Of a stretch of 64,000 nucleotides of DNA, positions 42,805-51,761 are shown piece after piece. Made by a program: the position numbers and the translations under genes. The notes under the pieces are model-generated. The model was not told the DNA's origin. It was given only the letters and a program-made list of their open reading frames with translations, and did no database searches. Positions within the stretch are counted from its first letter, which is position 1; each line of letters opens with the position of its first letter. The DNA is taken from contig CALOEW010000076.1 of NCBI GenBank assembly GCA_942492445.1, positions 11,499 to 75,498 on the forward strand, read 5' to 3'. Source of the DNA: NORP240 sp942492445 (GTDB lineage Bacteria; Pseudomonadota; Gammaproteobacteria; Pseudomonadales; Pseudohongiellaceae).

Positions 42805-44736
42805 TTAATCACAAAGCTCCAGCAGCAGCTTGTTCAGGCGACGGCTATACTGACCAGGGTCATCAAGCTGGCGCCCCTGGGCCAGCGCAGCCTGGTCAAA
42901 CAGCACTCCAATGAGGTCGGCAAACCGCTCTTCATCGTGCTCCTTATCCAGCTTTTCCACCAGCGGATGCTCCGGATTCAACTCGAATACCGGTTTGCTT
43001 TCGGGCACCTTTTGACCGGAAGCCTCCATGATCTTCCGCATCTGCTCCCCCAGCTCATGTTCACCCATGGCCAGGCAGGCAGGGGAATCTGTCAACCGAT
43101 GTGTCAACCTGACATCCTGTATCCGGCTGCCGAGTGACTGCCTGGCGCGGTCGATCAATCCCTTGAATTCCTGTTCCACTTCCTCCTGCCGGGCCTGCTT
43201 CTCTCCGTCCTCGAGCTTGCCCAGGTCCAGCTCACCGCGGGTGATGTCCTGAAACTGCTTACCGTCGAATTCCTGCAAATACCCCATCAGCCATTCATCG
43301 ATTCGATCATACATCAATATCACTTCGATGCCCTTCTTACGAAAAATTTCCAGGTGGGGACTGTTTCGGGCGCCATTCAGAGTATCGGCAACCAGGTAAA
43401 AGATTTTGTCCTGCCCTTCTTTCATGCGGGCTACATAGTCCTTGAGCCCCTGATCCTGTTCATTGGTTTTGGATTCAGTGGTAGTGAACTGCAGCAAACC
43501 GCCTATTTTTTCACGATTGACGTAATCTTCGGCTGGCCCTTCCTTGAGTACCTGACCGAATTCCTTCCAAAACGCGTTGTATTTGTCCCTATCGCTGGCT
43601 CGAAGTTTTTCCAGCATATCCAGTGCTCGCTTGGTCAGGGCGCTGCGCATTGATTCCACTACCGGATCTTTCTGCAGTATTTCCCGGGAAACATTCAGGG
43701 AAATATCGTTGGAATCCGCAACTCCCTTAATAAAGCGCAAGTACAATGGCAGGAACTGTTCGGCATCATCCATGATAAACACCCGCTGCACATACAACTT
43801 CAGACCTCTGGCGGCGTCTCTATTCCACAAGTCAAATGGGGCCCGGGACGGCACGTAAAGCAGGCTGGTGTATTCCAGCTTACCCTCCACTTTATTGTGA
43901 CTCCAGGTCAGCGGGTTGTCGTAATCGTGACTGACGTGCTTGTAGAACTCTTTATACTCATCGTCATTCAACTCATTACGGGGACGGGTCCACAAAGCTC
44001 TGGCAAGATTAACCGGTTCGTACCCGATCTCTACCGTCCCGGCACTCTCTTCCGCGTTTTCCTCGTCCGCTCCACCGTCGGCAGCCAGCTCCTTTTTCAT
44101 CAGAACCGGCACGGCGATATGATCGGCGTACTTCTTGACGATACTTCTCAAGCGGTACGATTCAGCAAATTCCCTGGCGTCTTCTTTCAAATGCAGAATT
44201 ACCGTCGTTCCCCGTGAAGCCCGTGTGGCCTCCTCAATGCTGTAGTCGGACTCACCGGCGGATTGCCAGTGAACTGCTTCCTTTTCAGACATTCCGGCCT
44301 TGCGGGTGATTACCTCCACTTCGTTGGCCACTATAAACGCGGAATAGAAACCCACACCGAATTGACCGATCAGCCTGGAATCTTTTTTCTGATCGCCAGT
44401 CAACGATTCGAGAAACTGAGCGGTACCGGACCTGGCAATTGTCCCCAGGTTACTGATTACCTCGTCCCAGCTCATGCCGATCCCGTTGTCTGACACGCTC
44501 ACCGTGCCGGACTCGGTATCGTAATCGATAGTGACAGCAAGTTCGGAATCCTGTTCCAGCAGCTCGGGATTGGAGAGCGCTTCAAACCGGAGTTTGTCAG
44601 CGGCATCGGAAGCGTTTGAGATCAGCTCCCGCAGAAATATCTCCCGATTGCTGTACAGGGAATGAATCATCAAGTGCAGCAGTTGTTTCGCTTCGGTTTC
44701 AAAACCCCTGGTTTCTGCCTTGCTTGGCGCAGTCAT
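42805..44736 (-). CDS. htpG: Chaperone HtpG (Hsp90)
   Basis: A 643-residue protein. The GHKL ATPase domain has LIHSLYSNREIFLRELISNASDAADKLR, VSDNGIGMSWDEVISNLGTIARSGT and GQFGVGFYSAFIVA. The middle domain (YVQRVFIMDDAEQFLPLYLRFIKGVADSNDISLNVSREILQ) and the dimerisation domain are complete. Cytosolic ATP-dependent chaperone. I could not confirm a heat-shock promoter upstream. Confidence 0.95.
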   Translation of the reverse strand: MTAPSKAETRGFETEAKQLLHLMIHSLYSNREIFLRELISNASDAADKLRFEALSNPELLEQDSELAVTIDYDTESGTVSVSDNGIGMSWDEVISNLGTIARSGTAQFLESLTGDQKKDSRLIGQFGVGFYSAFIVANEVEVITRKAGMSEKEAVHWQSAGESDYSIEEATRASRGTTVILHLKEDAREFAESYRLRSIVKKYADHIAVPVLMKKELAADGGADEENAEESAGTVEIGYEPVNLARALWTRPRNELNDDEYKEFYKHVSHDYDNPLTWSHNKVEGKLEYTSLLYVPSRAPFDLWNRDAARGLKLYVQRVFIMDDAEQFLPLYLRFIKGVADSNDISLNVSREILQKDPVVESMRSALTKRALDMLEKLRASDRDKYNAFWKEFGQVLKEGPAEDYVNREKIGGLLQFTTTESKTNEQDQGLKDYVARMKEGQDKIFYLVADTLNGARNSPHLEIFRKKGIEVILMYDRIDEWLMGYLQEFDGKQFQDITRGELDLGKLEDGEKQARQEEVEQEFKGLIDRARQSLGSRIQDVRLTHRLTDSPACLAMGEHELGEQMRKIMEASGQKVPESKPVFELNPEHPLVEKLDKEHDEERFADLIGVLFDQAALAQGRQLDDPGQYSRRLNKLLLELCD

Positions 44737-44816
44737 TGAATAGCCTCTTTCTGTTTACCATTTGTGTTTGTTCATAATCAACCGCCGACGTGGCACATGC
44801 ACGGTCGCGGTTACAC

Positions 44817-44835
44817 CTGAGGAACCTCTCATGCA
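44817..44835 (+). repeat. Degenerate terminal-repeat-like sequence upstream of htpG
   Basis: CTGA followed by GGAACCTCTCATGCA. The first nine bases match the IS5-like repeat and the rest does not. It may be a decayed copy or coincidence. Confidence 0.3.
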
Positions 44836-44948
44836 GCCCCGAGTCACACAGGAGCACTTAACCTGAGGTTGCCTGAGTAATCCAAGCAGAGACCGCCCTG
44901 TTCTGCGATTCCTGTTCGGAAGGTGACCGGGCTTCGGATAGGTGAAAC

Positions 44949-44980
44949 AAAAAAGCCCAGTTCAGTGAACTGGGCTTTTT
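44949..44980 (-). terminator. Bidirectional-type terminator at the end of the TonB operon
   Basis: AAAAAGCCCAGTTCA and TGAACTGGGCTTTTT form a long perfect stem with A-runs and T-runs on both sides. It lies about 45 bp past the stop of the TPR gene and would end the minus-strand operon before htpG. Confidence 0.88.
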
Positions 44981-45022
44981 ATGGGGGCTTTTTCGCTCTA
45001 TTCAAGCATGGAGCGAAAAATT

Positions 45023-46372
45023 TCAGTCATCGTAGGCCACGTAGAAATCGATGGCGTTGTTCTTGCGCTGCTGAATCGCGTTGTAGCGATTACGCTGTGC
45101 ATTGATGAAGTTCAGGTAATTACGGGCAGCCCGCTGGTCACCTTCATCGCCCAGATCCGCCGCCCGCCTGGCAGCGGCTTCCGCGTTTCCATACTCGTCC
45201 AGTTCCACCAGCGCCCGGGCCAGAAACAGATTGGTGTCTGAGGCATTGCTCAGAGAGCCCTTGTCGATGGCATTGCGGAATGCCTCCGCGGAGGCATCGT
45301 AATCATGGAGCATGTAATACACATACCCGAGAGTATCGTAGCCATCACCGGTGGAAGAGATCTCCGCCAGGGTGGTTGCAGGCTCCACGGCTTCGTCAAA
45401 CTCGTAGGCAAGCTGATACATCTGGACCAGAATTTTCAGGTTATCCTCATCCACGGGCACGATGCCTGCGTCCATACCAGCCTTGATGACCTGGGCTCCG
45501 GAATAGGGGGTTTCCTGGCCAGCCAGGGACTGCCCGAGATTCATGAATTCAGCCTCGGCATCCATGCTGTCCAGCAGGTAACGCAGCCGTAGCGAGCCGA
45601 TGCGATTGCTGTCCTGCTCCAGGAATGAATAGATCGCGGAGAGGTTCCGCCAGTCAGCCGGTTCGTTGAACCTGACTATCATGTTTTTGGTAACCTCCAG
45701 GGCACTTGCATAGTCTTCCTGCTCGATGTAAAGCACATTGAGAAGACCCCACTTGTTGCGCTGGATGTTGTCACCGGCTTCGGCCAGCATTTCCATGTGG
45801 CTGAGCATGAACGGCACGGCTTCGGCGTATTGCTCAATGGAGTAATGGCTGTTGGCCAGCCCCAGGAATACCGAGACGTCTTCTTCGAGAGACAATTCCC
45901 GCCATTGGTTGTAGTAATTGATTGCTTGCTGGAAGTTCTCCTCAGCCATGTTCAGCTGCCCGAGAGCCCTCAGCGCCCGCAGTCGCACGTCTTCACGCAG
46001 ATCGCCGATTCCCAGTATCTGTTGAAAGATACGGATAGCTTCCGGAATGTTGTCCGTGGTCAGGTAATAGTTGGTGTAAAAATTAAGTACCGTGGACTTT
46101 TCAAAATCATTCATTCGCTCGTAGCGACGCTCGTACAGCTCGTCCAGCTCCTGTTTGGCACGGGCGTAATCCGGTTCATCGTCTGGATCTTCGGGACTCA
46201 TTAATTCCTGAATTGAACTGATTGCCCGGAATACCTGTTCGCTCAGGACATCGGAGGTCCGGGTGGGTGGAGGGGCACGCTGCTCCTCTCCTGCCTGGGC
46301 CACCTGAAGCAGGGTCAGGTTGACAGCGAACAGAGCGACGACCAATAAACTGCTGAGTCTCATATTTTTCAT
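45023..46372 (-). CDS. TPR protein of the TonB system
   Basis: A 449-residue exported protein: a signal peptide (SLLVVALFAVNLTLLQVAQAG), then successive tetratricopeptide-like helices (VLNFYTNYYLTTDNIPEAIRIFQQILG; ALGQLNMAEENFQQAINYYNQW; TLGYVYYMLHDYDASAEAFRNAIDKGS; ARALVELDEYGNAEAAARRAADLG). As last gene of the DUF3450-ExbB-ExbB-ExbD-TonB cluster it is probably a periplasmic partner of the TonB complex. Its ATG touches the tonB stop codon. Confidence 0.85.
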   Translation of the reverse strand: MKNMRLSSLLVVALFAVNLTLLQVAQAGEEQRAPPPTRTSDVLSEQVFRAISSIQELMSPEDPDDEPDYARAKQELDELYERRYERMNDFEKSTVLNFYTNYYLTTDNIPEAIRIFQQILGIGDLREDVRLRALRALGQLNMAEENFQQAINYYNQWRELSLEEDVSVFLGLANSHYSIEQYAEAVPFMLSHMEMLAEAGDNIQRNKWGLLNVLYIEQEDYASALEVTKNMIVRFNEPADWRNLSAIYSFLEQDSNRIGSLRLRYLLDSMDAEAEFMNLGQSLAGQETPYSGAQVIKAGMDAGIVPVDEDNLKILVQMYQLAYEFDEAVEPATTLAEISSTGDGYDTLGYVYYMLHDYDASAEAFRNAIDKGSLSNASDTNLFLARALVELDEYGNAEAAARRAADLGDEGDQRAARNYLNFINAQRNRYNAIQQRKNNAIDFYVAYDD

Positions 46373-46995
46373 TAGTTATCACCCTCCAGAACGTATCTGA
46401 AAACATACTGTACGTTTGGCACAGGCACTCCAACACCGTCCTGAACACGAGGTTGGAACTTGAAACGCGCCGCAGCGCGTTCGGAGGAGCGGTCGAAGAT
46501 ATTGGGGGGTTCGGAGTCCACGACCCGGATAGTATCCTCCACCACGTTGCCGTCACCGTCAACAGTAAAAGCCACCTGGCACCAGCCCTCAATGCCCCGC
46601 TGGGCAGCCCGGGTCGGGTACTGAGGCGTCACGTTAACCAGCGGCAGCATTTCCCCGTCGGTGATTGAAATGGAGGCGTTACCCAGGTTCAGGTCGGCGT
46701 CAATGTCCACCTCGGTGCGTGCGATAGCCAGAGACGGACCACTGTCAAGGTCCACCTGCCGGTTCTCCGGCTCGGGCGGTGGTTCGTTCATGTCCTCGAT
46801 AGGCTCGGGCTCATCGATCTGTTCGATCACTTCGAGCTCAATATCGGGCATTGTGGCGTCAACCACCCTGACTACGCTCACGTTCTGCTCGAGCCGGTCA
46901 CCCGTGGCAATCAGTGCCTGCATAAAATAGAAAAGGCCGAACGTTATTCCGCTGGCGAGGACCAAAGACAAGCCCCATCTTACAAATATCATCAT
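46372..46995 (-). CDS. tonB: Energy transducer TonB
   Basis: A 207-residue protein. A single N-terminal membrane segment (WGLSLVLASGITFGLFYFMQALI) is followed by a short acidic Pro-rich linker (IDEPEPIEDMNEPPPEPEN) and the C-terminal TonB domain (VTPQYPTRAAQRGIEGWCQVAFTVDGDGNV...SERAAARFKFQPRV). It transmits proton-motive force from ExbBD to outer-membrane receptors. The linker is acidic rather than Lys-Pro rich, typical of TonB2-like proteins. Confidence 0.92.
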   Translation of the reverse strand: MMIFVRWGLSLVLASGITFGLFYFMQALIATGDRLEQNVSVVRVVDATMPDIELEVIEQIDEPEPIEDMNEPPPEPENRQVDLDSGPSLAIARTEVDIDADLNLGNASISITDGEMLPLVNVTPQYPTRAAQRGIEGWCQVAFTVDGDGNVVEDTIRVVDSEPPNIFDRSSERAAARFKFQPRVQDGVGVPVPNVQYVFRYVLEGDN

Positions 46996-47013
46996 TTTTC
47001 AGGCCTCCGTTGA

Positions 47014-47421
47014 CTAGGCTTCAGTAGAGATAGAAACGTCAGCTATTTCAGCTTCCCGGGCCGCCGCCATGATCATCATGACATACTCGTTGCTGGCATT
47101 CTGGTCTGCCTGTATGACTACTGAGGAATTGGGAGCTTCCGCCAGCCGCAACTCGAAACGGGAACGGATAAACCGCGGATCAATCTGCTCCCCGTCAATC
47201 CAGATATCGCCCTGCGGGCTGATGGCAATGAGGATAAGATCCTTGTTTTTGGGCTCCGCCGTGGAAGCAACCGGTTTGGCGACGTCGATTCCCGCCTCGG
47301 TGATAAAAACCGAGGTCACAATAAAGAAAATCAGCAGAATAAAGACGACATCCAGCATCGGCGTGAGATCAATCTCGCCGGCTGGCTCTTCGTTCTTTTT
47401 CTTCATTAATCCCGATCTCAT
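47014..47421 (-). CDS. exbD: ExbD/TolR-family biopolymer transporter
   Basis: A 135-residue single-pass inner-membrane protein. The basic cytoplasmic tail (MKKKNEEPAGE) precedes the membrane helix with the conserved proton-path Asp (IDLTPMLDVVFILLIFFIVTSVF). The periplasmic domain ends VMMIMAAAREAEIADVSIST. A later Met (residue 6) could be the start. Stator component for TonB. Confidence 0.92.
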   Translation of the reverse strand: MRSGLMKKKNEEPAGEIDLTPMLDVVFILLIFFIVTSVFITEAGIDVAKPVASTAEPKNKDLILIAISPQGDIWIDGEQIDPRFIRSRFELRLAEAPNSSVVIQADQNASNEYVMMIMAAAREAEIADVSISTEA

Positions 47422-47473
47422 AATGCTTACCCCTTAATTCAGAAGACCCTTGTGATCCCGGTCCTATTTCAGA

Positions 47474-48004
47474 TCAATTGCTCAACGGCAAGTGATCTTC
47501 AAGCAGTTCCAGATCGCGGTCAATACTGGCTTTGAGCCAATTGGATGCGAAAATTCCGGACAAGGCCCCCACCATGCCGGCCATGGTCGGGATGGTGGCC
47601 TTGGATACGCCGCCGGCCATGGATTTCGCGTCTCCACCACCGGTTACCGCCATGACGAAGAAAACCTCGATCATGCCGGTTACGGTGCCGATAAGGCCCA
47701 GAAGCGGACAGACCACGACCAGGGATTCGATCATCGGCATGGTCGTGCGCAAATCCAGGGACACCTTGGAAATCATCATCTGACGAATGGCATGAGCGCT
47801 CCATGATTTGGTGTCGGAACGCGCATTCCATGCGGCCAGGGTATTCTTGACGTTTTTCTTGTGCGTTGTGTGGAGATACCAGACCCGCTCGAATACGAGC
47901 GACCACTTGATCAGCAGCAGGCCGGCGATGACCCAGAGTACCGGGCCACCGCGATCCATGAAGTTGCTGATGGCATCCACCATGTCCAGAAACGTGAAGT
48001 ACAT
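47474..48004 (-). CDS. exbB: MotA/TolQ/ExbB proton channel protein (short)
   Basis: A 176-residue membrane protein with one N-terminal helix (LWVIAGLLLIKWSLVFERVWYL) and the paired C-terminal helices of ExbB (MPMIESLVVVCPLLGLIGTVTGMIEVFFVM; ATIPTMAGMVGALSGIFASNWL). With ExbD it forms the proton channel. Together with the longer ExbB-like gene upstream this gives two channel-type subunits in one operon. Confidence 0.92.
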   Translation of the reverse strand: MYFTFLDMVDAISNFMDRGGPVLWVIAGLLLIKWSLVFERVWYLHTTHKKNVKNTLAAWNARSDTKSWSAHAIRQMMISKVSLDLRTTMPMIESLVVVCPLLGLIGTVTGMIEVFFVMAVTGGGDAKSMAGGVSKATIPTMAGMVGALSGIFASNWLKASIDRDLELLEDHLPLSN

Positions 48005-48027
48005 AGTCAGTCAACCTCCAGCGGCAT

Positions 48028-49428
48028 CTATTGAGATGCCGCTCTTTTTTCCGCTTTCTCGGCGATCATACCGGTCGCCTGCTCTTCAAGAATATGAATG
48101 ATGTTGTCACTCTTGCTCTTGACCCAGGTGTGCATGAGCACAGTGGGGATTGCTACGGTAATACCGAGTACCGTTGTCATCAGCGCAACCGAGATACCGC
48201 CCGCCATGATGGTCGGATCACCGGCACCGTATACCGTAATCTGCTGGAATACCTGAATCATACCGGTAACCGTACCAAGCAGACCCATCAACGGCGCGAT
48301 AGTTGCGATTATCTTGATGAAAGTCAGGAACCGCTCCAGTGACGGCGTTTCCTGCAGAATCGCCTCACCCAGCTTCAGCTCCAGGGTCTCGGTGTCGACA
48401 TTAGGGTTGGATTCAGCGACTGCCAGCACGCGCCCAAGGGGATTGTTCTTCATCGGCTTATCGCTCTTCAGCTGGCGCTTGACCTTCGAATTGGTGAGGG
48501 TCAGCATCAGTGACCGGATCAATGCCACCAGAACGCCGATGATACCGATTCCGATAATGGTGAAACCGATGGGACCGGAGTTGTCGCGAACCTGCTCGTC
48601 CACGGTAGGAAAGTTAACCAGGTTGGCAAATACCTGACCACCAATGCCGCCGGTAGGATCGAGACCTACCTTGACGTAACCACTGCTGGCGTTTTCAAGC
48701 TCCTCAGCCTGGTTCTGATAATATCCGCGGCTGAGCATCCCACCAGAAGGTTGACGTGGCAACACCTGCAGAGTCCCGAGATCGCTGTTGTACTGCAGGT
48801 ATTCGCCCTCGGAGACCGCATTGAAAGCGCCGATACGGGTAATCTGGCGAGTGACGGTTTCACCGGAGGAAAGCGCCACCGGGCCGCTGTACTTGACCAC
48901 TTTACCGGACTCGGTCATTTCCTGCTGCATGAAGAACCAGAAGCGCTCGATTTCGTCGATGGCGAGTTGCTCGGTGGTGCTGCCGGCACGATCGATGAAA
49001 CCTTCCAGGTAATCGGTCCGTCCAGGGTACTGGGCACTGACGATTGAGCCGGTAAAGGTGCTCATGAAGTCACCGGCCACGCCCTGCAGGGTGCCGAACA
49101 GTTCGTTCAGGTCACCGCGGCGGTCACGAAGAATTTCACGCTTGGCGGAGATCTCGATTTCATTGGCTTCGAACTGGTCACTGAGTTCGGTCTGCAGCTC
49201 TTCCTGCGCGGTTACCCGGTCCCGGGTCTGTTCAAGAATTTCTTCCTGACGGTTGGCTGCGCTCTGGAATTCCTGGACGCGCTGTCGATACGCGTCAGAT
49301 TCGACTACCCGATCCTCTTCCACGGCCTGGAGCAGGTCGGAGGTATTGAGAGGTTGTTGGGCGTTCACGACGGAAGCCAGCAGAAACGCAGAAACTGATA
49401 TACCTAGTGTCTTGATTGTTGTTTTCAT
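48028..49428 (-). CDS. Long MotA/TolQ/ExbB family protein with periplasmic coiled-coil
   Basis: A 466-residue protein. A signal peptide (TLGISVSAFLLASVVNAQ) and a long predicted coiled coil (residues about 40-110) precede a periplasmic domain, then a membrane helix (IGFTIIGIGIIGVLVALIRSLML) and the ExbB channel domain (FIKIIATIAPLMGLLGTVTGMIQVFQQI, GISVALMTTVLGITVAIPTVLMHTWV). This long form is typical of TonB2-type clusters. It is adjacent to DUF3450, whose stop codon touches its start. Confidence 0.92.
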   Translation of the reverse strand: MKTTIKTLGISVSAFLLASVVNAQQPLNTSDLLQAVEEDRVVESDAYRQRVQEFQSAANRQEEILEQTRDRVTAQEELQTELSDQFEANEIEISAKREILRDRRGDLNELFGTLQGVAGDFMSTFTGSIVSAQYPGRTDYLEGFIDRAGSTTEQLAIDEIERFWFFMQQEMTESGKVVKYSGPVALSSGETVTRQITRIGAFNAVSEGEYLQYNSDLGTLQVLPRQPSGGMLSRGYYQNQAEELENASSGYVKVGLDPTGGIGGQVFANLVNFPTVDEQVRDNSGPIGFTIIGIGIIGVLVALIRSLMLTLTNSKVKRQLKSDKPMKNNPLGRVLAVAESNPNVDTETLELKLGEAILQETPSLERFLTFIKIIATIAPLMGLLGTVTGMIQVFQQITVYGAGDPTIMAGGISVALMTTVLGITVAIPTVLMHTWVKSKSDNIIHILEEQATGMIAEKAEKRAASQ

Positions 49429-50231
49429 TACTGTGCTAACTCCGGTGCTGCAATTGGCAATTCAATTATTCGGGGTGCATCCAGACCGCTGGAAACCCTG
49501 ATGGCAGCTTGTACCGCGGTGCGATAGTCGCCTGCCGGTAATTCCTCCCAGGCACGGGAATCGTTGTTCCAGCGACCGGTTATCTGGCGGTCGGTAGTCT
49601 GAAACAGCAGTGCTACCCTGCCCACCCGCAGAATATTCACCTCTCGTTCCTGGCCGTCAAGGGTGATGATATCCGGGTAGGTTTCGTGGGTACGACCGTA
49701 CAGGGTTTCGTTCTGATACAGAACCAGAACCTGGCGGAATTTTTCCGCAATGGAGACGTCCGGGTTATCAATCGCATTGCGGGCGAAATTAATCCGGTTA
49801 CGACGGGTTTCCATCTGGAAAGGCAGGTCCAGTTCAATAAACTGCTCGACGCTGGCCATCATTTTTTCCATCAACAATGGAATCTCTCGGGTCACAACCT
49901 CAACATTGGCGATACTCTCATCCAGGGTTGCAATATTCCGTTCCTGAATGGAAATCAACTGCCGATATTCAGCGTTCAATACCAGCAAGGCTTCAAGGTT
50001 GTCATTTTCCTGCTTGAATTGCTCAAAGGTTGAACTGGCGGCATTGGCCAGGCGATTGATCTCGCCCTGAATTCCCGCAAGTTCATCATTTTTTTGTACG
50101 AGAACGCCAAGCGCCCGATCGATGATACTGGTATCAGTCATGATCTCAGCAGCCTGCGTACTACTTGCCATGACACACGCCAGAGAAACGAGGGGCGCCA
50201 GGATCTTACTGGATATTCGACGGTAGTTCAT
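49428..50231 (-). CDS. DUF3450 exported coiled-coil protein
   Basis: A 267-residue protein with a signal peptide (PLVSLACVMASSTQAAE) and a long helical coiled coil (ALGVLVQKNDELAGIQGEINRLANAASSTFEQFKQEND). The C-terminal part (VEQFIELDLPFQMETRRNRINFARNAIDNPDVSIAEKFRQVLVLYQNE) is the conserved DUF3450 region. It is first gene of the TonB operon and likely interacts with the ExbB-like protein in the periplasm. Confidence 0.88.
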   Translation of the reverse strand: MNYRRISSKILAPLVSLACVMASSTQAAEIMTDTSIIDRALGVLVQKNDELAGIQGEINRLANAASSTFEQFKQENDNLEALLVLNAEYRQLISIQERNIATLDESIANVEVVTREIPLLMEKMMASVEQFIELDLPFQMETRRNRINFARNAIDNPDVSIAEKFRQVLVLYQNETLYGRTHETYPDIITLDGQEREVNILRVGRVALLFQTTDRQITGRWNNDSRAWEELPAGDYRTAVQAAIRVSSGLDAPRIIELPIAAPELAQ

Positions 50232-50888
50232 TTTCCATCCTATCTGTTTGTTCTTGATTTCAGTTCGTCCCCAACCTCACACAGAGTCACTCCTCCCTGA
50301 CAGCGATCACGTAACAGTCCTGTTCCGACGGTTGAGGCAGCCGGTCAGGGCCGTGTTACGATGCTTACCCGGTGGAGATGCGTTGTGAGATTCAGAAACC
50401 TAAAACCTAACCCTACTAATATTATTATTATCCCTATATTGCCTGTCTGCCACGGCATTCCATTTTGTCTTAACCCCTGCTGGGGTTGGCAGATTTCCCT
50501 GACAAAAATTCAAGCCTGGTTACCTTTCTACTCACCCGCCAAACAAGTGTGTGGGAAAGTAACCATTTGTCCTGAAGTTTGCTTGCATTCCCTTAAATCA
50601 GGTACCTGGTACCAAATTTTCGACAAGACTAACACAACCCTGCTGAACTTTAGAACCTCTATGTTAAGGAAGTTCTAAGAAAAATTACCACCACCAGGGG
50701 AACAGATCAGAAGACTTTCAAGAACCGCAATTGAGATCGCCACCGGGTTGTAACTGTCAGTGCACACTGCCCAATTTTTGTGCTCAAGGGTGCCCCCGGA
50801 ACAGGCAGGAGAGGGTTGAATTCCAAGGGAAACTGGGATGGTGGAAACAACTTTCCAAAGCCGGCATTTGCCTCCACCACAGCCTGAT
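50232..50888. other. 657-bp intergenic region, no gene seen
   Basis: The region between sucD and the TonB operon, which lie on the same strand. It should contain the operon promoter. An open frame at 50361-50678 lacks protein-like features. No terminator with a proper T-run was identified after sucD; a TGGTGGA/TCCACCA pairing at 50838-50880 encloses too long a loop to count. Confidence 0.4.
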
Positions 50889-51761
50889 CTACCAGTTGGC
50901 AGCCTGACGCAGCGCATCGCCGATGTCGGCCAGGCTTCTCACCGTACTCACTCCGGCATCCTGAAGAGCCGCAAATTTTTCCTCTGCCGTTCCCTTGCCG
51001 CCCGAGATAATGGCACCGGCATGCCCCATGCGTTTTCCCGGGGGCGCCGTTACGCCGGCAATATAGGAAACGACCGGTTTGGATACATTGTCCTTGATAA
51101 AGGCAGCCGCTTCCTCTTCCGCGGTGCCACCGATCTCACCTATCATGACGATAGCCTCGGTTTCAGGGTCGGCTTCGAACAGCTTCAGAATGTCGATAAA
51201 ATTAGAACCTGGAATAGGATCCCCACCGATACCCACGCAGGAGGATTGCCCGAAACCGTAGTCGGAAGTCTGTTTGACCGCTTCGTATGTCAGCGTCCCG
51301 GAACGTGACACGATGCCGACTTTTCCAGGTTTGTGAATATAGCCCGGCATGATCCCGATCTTGCATTCTCCGGGCGTGATGACACCTGGACAGTTGGGGC
51401 CGATCAGACGCACTCCGGACTGGTCACATTTTTCCTTGGCGACCAGCATGTCCAGGGTGGGAATCCCCTCGGTGATACAGACTATCAGCTTAACCCCGGC
51501 ATCCACCGCTTCGAGAATGGAGTCTTTGCAGAAAGGGGCCGGCACGTAAATCACCGAGGCTTCAGCAGCAGTTTTTTCAACAGCTTCCCGGACCGTATTG
51601 AAAACCGGCAGTCCAAGGTGCTGCTGCCCCCCTTTGCCCGGGGTCACACCCCCCACCATTTTTGTTCCGTAGTCAATCGCCTGTTCCGAATGAAAGGTTC
51701 CCTGAGCACCAGTGAACCCCTGACAGATTACCCGGGTGTCCTTGTTGACCAGAATACTCAT
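50889..51761 (-). CDS. sucD: Succinyl-CoA synthetase alpha subunit
   Basis: A 290-residue subunit. The CoA-binding start is VICQGFTGAQGTFHSEQAI, and the phospho-His lies in GHAGAIISGGKGTAEEK. GPNCPGVITPGECKIGIMPG and SSCVGIGGDPIPGSNFID are standard. Its ATG overlaps the sucC stop by four bases, coupling synthesis of the two subunits. Last gene of the TCA block. Confidence 0.96.
   Translation of the reverse strand: MSILVNKDTRVICQGFTGAQGTFHSEQAIDYGTKMVGGVTPGKGGQQHLGLPVFNTVREAVEKTAAEASVIYVPAPFCKDSILEAVDAGVKLIVCITEGIPTLDMLVAKEKCDQSGVRLIGPNCPGVITPGECKIGIMPGYIHKPGKVGIVSRSGTLTYEAVKQTSDYGFGQSSCVGIGGDPIPGSNFIDILKLFEADPETEAIVMIGEIGGTAEEEAAAFIKDNVSKPVVSYIAGVTAPPGKRMGHAGAIISGGKGTAEEKFAALQDAGVSTVRSLADIGDALRQAANW

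Noticed and set aside
50361..50678. 105-codon plus-strand frame in the sucD/TonB gap
   Set aside because: Cys-rich, no start signal, no recognisable domain.
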